NCBI GenBank assembly: GCA_023415795.1
Contig: JAEZJG010000010.1
Span: 16,446-80,445, forward strand
Direction of reading: 5' to 3'
Source of the DNA: Bacillota bacterium
Lineage (GTDB): Bacteria; Bacillota; Clostridia; Christensenellales; SZUA-584
DNA length: 64,000 nt
A program made the position numbers and the translations under genes. Shown here in pieces: positions 61,895-64,000 of the stretch. The notes under the pieces are model-generated. The model was not told the DNA's origin, made no database searches, and saw only the letters and a program-made list of their open reading frames with translations. The stretch's first letter is position 1; the number at the start of each line of letters is the position of its first letter.

Positions 61895-62680
61895 TCAGCT
61901 GTCCTCCCCATGTATCCTTTTCAGCGGAAGTGTATAGTCTCCGTCCGCCCCGTATATCGCCAGCTGCGGCAGAAACCGCAGCCCCGGCCGTGCGCCCTTT
62001 CGTGCCTCCACCAGCGCAAAACCCGGCGGCTTGTCCTCGCGCGATGCCACCAGCTGCACCCGCTTTGGCTCCAGCCTGTGACGCACTAGTGCCGCAATCA
62101 GCTCTGCAAAACGCGCAGTGGGGTATATCATATACAGCCGCCCGCCCGTACGCAGCACCGCCGCCGCGCTGGCGGCCACATCCTCCAGCGTGCAGAGCAT
62201 CTCACGCTTGGCAATGCCCACATGCGCGCTGGCATGCGGCTTGCCCGAATCCGCCTTTTCGTACGGCGGGTTAGTGACCACGGCATCCAGCCCTGTCCCC
62301 AGCAGGCTTTTCGCCTCCCGGATATTGCCGCAGACGATGTCGATGCGCTCCTCAAGTCCGTTCAGCGACACGCTGCGCTGCGCCATCGCACACAGCTCTG
62401 GCTGCACTTCAAGACCGGTGACACAGAGCTCCGGCACGCGCGCACACAGCAGAATCGGTATGATGCCCCCGCCTGTGCCAAAGTCCGCAATACGCTCGCC
62501 CGCCTTCACCTGAGCAAAGTGCGCCAGCAGCACCGCGTCCGTGCCAAACGGAAAATAGGCGCTGTTCTGGAGTATACAAAAGCCGTTTTGCAGATCCTCC
62601 AGCCGCTCGCCCGGCAGCAGCTGTATTCCCTTATCTGCCGCTATATTGCCGTTTATGTCCGCAGCAAAAAGCTGTGCCAT
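61895..62680 (-). CDS. tRNA1(Val) (adenine-37-N6)-methyltransferase-like protein (YabB)
   Basis: A 261-residue class I methyltransferase. SAM motif IADFGTGGGIIPILL near 50, catalytic motif DAVVTNPPYEKAD, and the N-terminal PFGTDAVLLAHF segment, all typical of TrmN6/YabB. The start is uncertain: the ATG of MAQLF has GGGGAGG only three bases before it, and an ATG four codons upstream lacks a site. Stop and rsmI start are adjacent. Confidence 0.9.
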   Translation of the reverse strand: MAQLFAADINGNIAADKGIQLLPGERLEDLQNGFCILQNSAYFPFGTDAVLLAHFAQVKAGERIADFGTGGGIIPILLCARVPELCVTGLEVQPELCAMAQRSVSLNGLEERIDIVCGNIREAKSLLGTGLDAVVTNPPYEKADSGKPHASAHVGIAKREMLCTLEDVAASAAAVLRTGGRLYMIYPTARFAELIAALVRHRLEPKRVQLVASREDKPPGFALVEARKGARPGLRFLPQLAIYGADGDYTLPLKRIHGEDS

Positions 62681-62786
62681 ATGCCTCCCCATTCACTTGG
62701 TATCAATTGTTTTATTATACAACAGCCGCGGCATGTTTCAAACAGCGGAATCTTTATGCCATGTTCTTCAAGCTTTGAATTAATGC

Positions 62787-62815
62787 TTTACTAATTTAAC
62801 TTGCTAAATTATAAT
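62787..62815 (+). promoter_or_regulatory. promoter of the amino-acid transporter operon
   Basis: TTTACT (62787-62792), 17-base spacer, perfect TATAAT (62810-62815), 47 bases before the binding-protein gene. Confidence 0.65.
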
Positions 62816-62861
62816 AACACACGTATTTAAACTTTCCATATAAAACAGGAGGAAAATTTCA

Positions 62862-63746
62862 ATGAAGAAAATACTGGTCGTTGTTTTGGTTCTCGCGATG
62901 GCTTTTTCGTTTGCTGCCTGCGCCAACAATAACGCAGCGCCCACAGAAGCGCCGGCTGCAACAGAAGCACCCGCTGCAACAGAAGCACCCGCTGATACGG
63001 AACCGACCGATGTGCCCGCCGACGAATCCTGGGCTAAGATTGAAGCTAAAGGCTCTTTGGTTTTCGGCTTTGACGCTGGTTTTGCACCAATGGGTTATAA
63101 GGATGAAAACGGTGAGTATGTCGGCTTTGATATCGACCTCGCCAAGGAAGTTGCATCCCGTCTGGGCCTCGAGATCGTTTTCCAGCCCATCGACTGGGAT
63201 TCCAAGGTGCTTGAGCTGAATGCAGGCAACATCGATGTGATCTGGAACGGACTTACCATCACGGAAGATCGTCAGAAGGAGATACTGTTCTCTGACCCGT
63301 ACATGAACAATCGCCAGGTTATCGTTGTTGCATCCAATTCCGGTATCGCATCCAAAGCTGATCTTGCCGGTAAGACCGTAGCGGCACAGGTAGAGTCCAG
63401 CGCAATGGAGGCGATCCGCGCTGAAGCCGACGTAATGGACACCTTCGGTGACCTGATCGAAAGTCCGGATTACGTGCAGGCATTAACCGAACTCAAGAAC
63501 GGTACCGTAGACGCGGTGGTTGTGGACGAGATGACAGCCCGTTACTATGTTTTGAAAGACGACCCGGATGCTTACAAGATTCTGGATGAAGACTTTGGCG
63601 ATGAGCAGTACGGCATCGGTTTCCGTCTCAAAGACAAGGCATTCCGTGACACGGTACAGGAAACTCTTGACGCGATGATTGCCGACGGTACGGCTGCTAA
63701 GATCTCTCAGAATTGGTTCGGCGGCGACGTCATTATAGCGAAGTAA
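62862..63746 (+). CDS. amino-acid ABC transporter substrate-binding lipoprotein
   Basis: A 294-residue lipoprotein. Lipobox FAAC (Cys20) is followed by a linker of repeated AATEAP units to about residue 50. The mature type II binding fold (SBP_bac_3) begins GSLVFGFDAGFAPMGYKDENG and includes GFDIDLAKEVASRLGLE, GLTITEDRQKEI and the C-terminal GIGFRLKDKAF. These fit polar-amino-acid binding proteins (HisJ/GlnH class). AGGAGG precedes the ATG. The permease gene follows after 98 nt. Confidence 0.93.
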   Translation: MKKILVVVLVLAMAFSFAACANNNAAPTEAPAATEAPAATEAPADTEPTDVPADESWAKIEAKGSLVFGFDAGFAPMGYKDENGEYVGFDIDLAKEVASRLGLEIVFQPIDWDSKVLELNAGNIDVIWNGLTITEDRQKEILFSDPYMNNRQVIVVASNSGIASKADLAGKTVAAQVESSAMEAIRAEADVMDTFGDLIESPDYVQALTELKNGTVDAVVVDEMTARYYVLKDDPDAYKILDEDFGDEQYGIGFRLKDKAFRDTVQETLDAMIADGTAAKISQNWFGGDVIIAK

Positions 63747-63756
63747 GCGTTTTAAC

Positions 63757-63782
63757 AGGGCAGGCTTATACATGCCTGCCCT
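63757..63782 (+). other. intercistronic hairpin between binding protein and permease
   Basis: Perfect 9-bp stem AGGGCAGGC/GCCTGCCCT with an 8-base loop and no T-run. Like the hairpin at 9949-9983 it follows a binding-protein gene, suggesting mRNA stabilisation or partial termination. Confidence 0.6.
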
Positions 63783-63844
63783 GCGCTTTGCCAACGGGTT
63801 CTTGGGAAAGAGCCGCTGGCACAACGCAGGGGGTAAATCTAATA

Positions 63845-64000
63845 ATGATATATTTTGAACAGATAGATCGCTTATGGTCACTGCTTGGCGAAATGCTGAA
63901 AGGCACGCTGACCACCCTTAATGTTTGGGGGTTCACATTGCTTTTTGCTTTGCCCCTCGGTCTTCTTTTTTGTTTGATGTATCTGTCTAAGAACAAAGTT
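63845..64000 (+). CDS. amino-acid ABC transporter permease (5' part, runs off the window)
   Basis: The first 52 residues of a His/Glu-type permease. LLGEMLKGTLTTLNVWG is the amphipathic start characteristic of HisM/GlnP permeases, followed by a membrane segment (FTLLFALPLGLLFCLMYL) and SKNK. A GGGGG stretch lies 12 bases before the ATG. Partner of the upstream binding protein; the ATPase gene presumably follows outside the window. Confidence 0.88.
   Translation, partial: MIYFEQIDRLWSLLGEMLKGTLTTLNVWGFTLLFALPLGLLFCLMYLSKNKV

Noticed and set aside
62940..63010. Tandem repeat of an AATEAP-coding unit
   Set aside because: Low-complexity linker behind a lipoprotein signal peptide; the same type of linker occurs in the other binding proteins.
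1..64000. CRISPR arrays, tRNA or rRNA genes, IS elements, prophage
   Set aside because: No evenly spaced repeats, no transposase or phage structural genes, and no tRNA/rRNA sequence recognised on either strand.

Overview
The window comes from the chromosome of an anaerobic, probably endospore-forming member of the Bacillota (class Clostridia). Pointers to this are AGGAGG-type ribosome binding sites, several TTG/GTG starts, a T-box leader in front of a single-chain glycyl-tRNA synthetase, Mini-ribonuclease III, ThyX, an oxygen-sensitive NrdD/NrdG ribonucleotide reductase, YesM/YesN-type two-component systems, and sporulation-linked genes (AbrB, SpmA/SpmB, a Spo0E-like protein). No rRNA, tRNA, CRISPR array, insertion sequence or prophage was found. 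A species cannot be named from the sequence alone. The first 6 kb looks more AT-rich than the housekeeping stretches further on (judged by eye).

Layout. 1-15.5 kb is a carbohydrate-sensing and uptake region. It opens with the start of a sugar-binding lipoprotein and an SDR dehydrogenase (minus strand), then a YesM/YesN pair with a DUF5050-type propeller protein (plus strand). A long minus-strand block follows: response regulator, histidine kinase, sensor-type binding protein, then a complete ABC importer in the E. coli ytfQ-ytfR-ytfT-yjfF order. 15.8-17.7 kb holds an XRE regulator, a metallo-beta-lactamase-fold hydrolase, a small unknown protein and a cupin. 17.8-24.9 kb (minus) carries homoserine dehydrogenase, type III pantothenate kinase with a probable vitamin (pantothenate) ECF S-component, SecD/SecF and RarA. 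25-27.2 kb has an MFS carrier and rplM-rpsI.

27.2-35.5 kb contains a duplicated terminator flanking a palindromic insert, an acyltransferase overlapping a GT4 glycosyltransferase by 110 nt, a membrane XRE regulator, a PAS-PP2C phosphatase, Spo0E-like and mini-WYL proteins, a signal-peptide-less L,D-transpeptidase, and flotillin with its NfeD partner. 35.7-42.4 kb has nrdDG behind a consensus promoter with an NrdR-like box, a PfkB kinase, an rRNA methyltransferase, an RluA pseudouridine synthase and a HAD phosphatase. 42.5-48.3 kb has T-box-glyS, ndk, a 7TM-PAS-GGDEF protein and a FapA/DUF342 protein. 48.3-52.3 kb (minus) has an ABC-F ATPase and the mrnC-thyX-rlmB operon. 52.5-54.9 kb is a nitrogen unit, amtB plus two PII genes, preceded by a structured leader that ends in an intrinsic terminator. 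55-62.7 kb has a divergent RluA enzyme and a version of the Bacillus yabB-yabC-abrB-metS-yabD neighbourhood with spmAB inserted and a TatD-linked radical SAM gene added. The window ends inside an amino-acid ABC transporter operon.

The most promising candidates for undescribed biology are the amtB leader RNA, a group II intron domain V-like remnant beside the rRNA methyltransferase, and the sensor-binding-protein/kinase/regulator/importer block.
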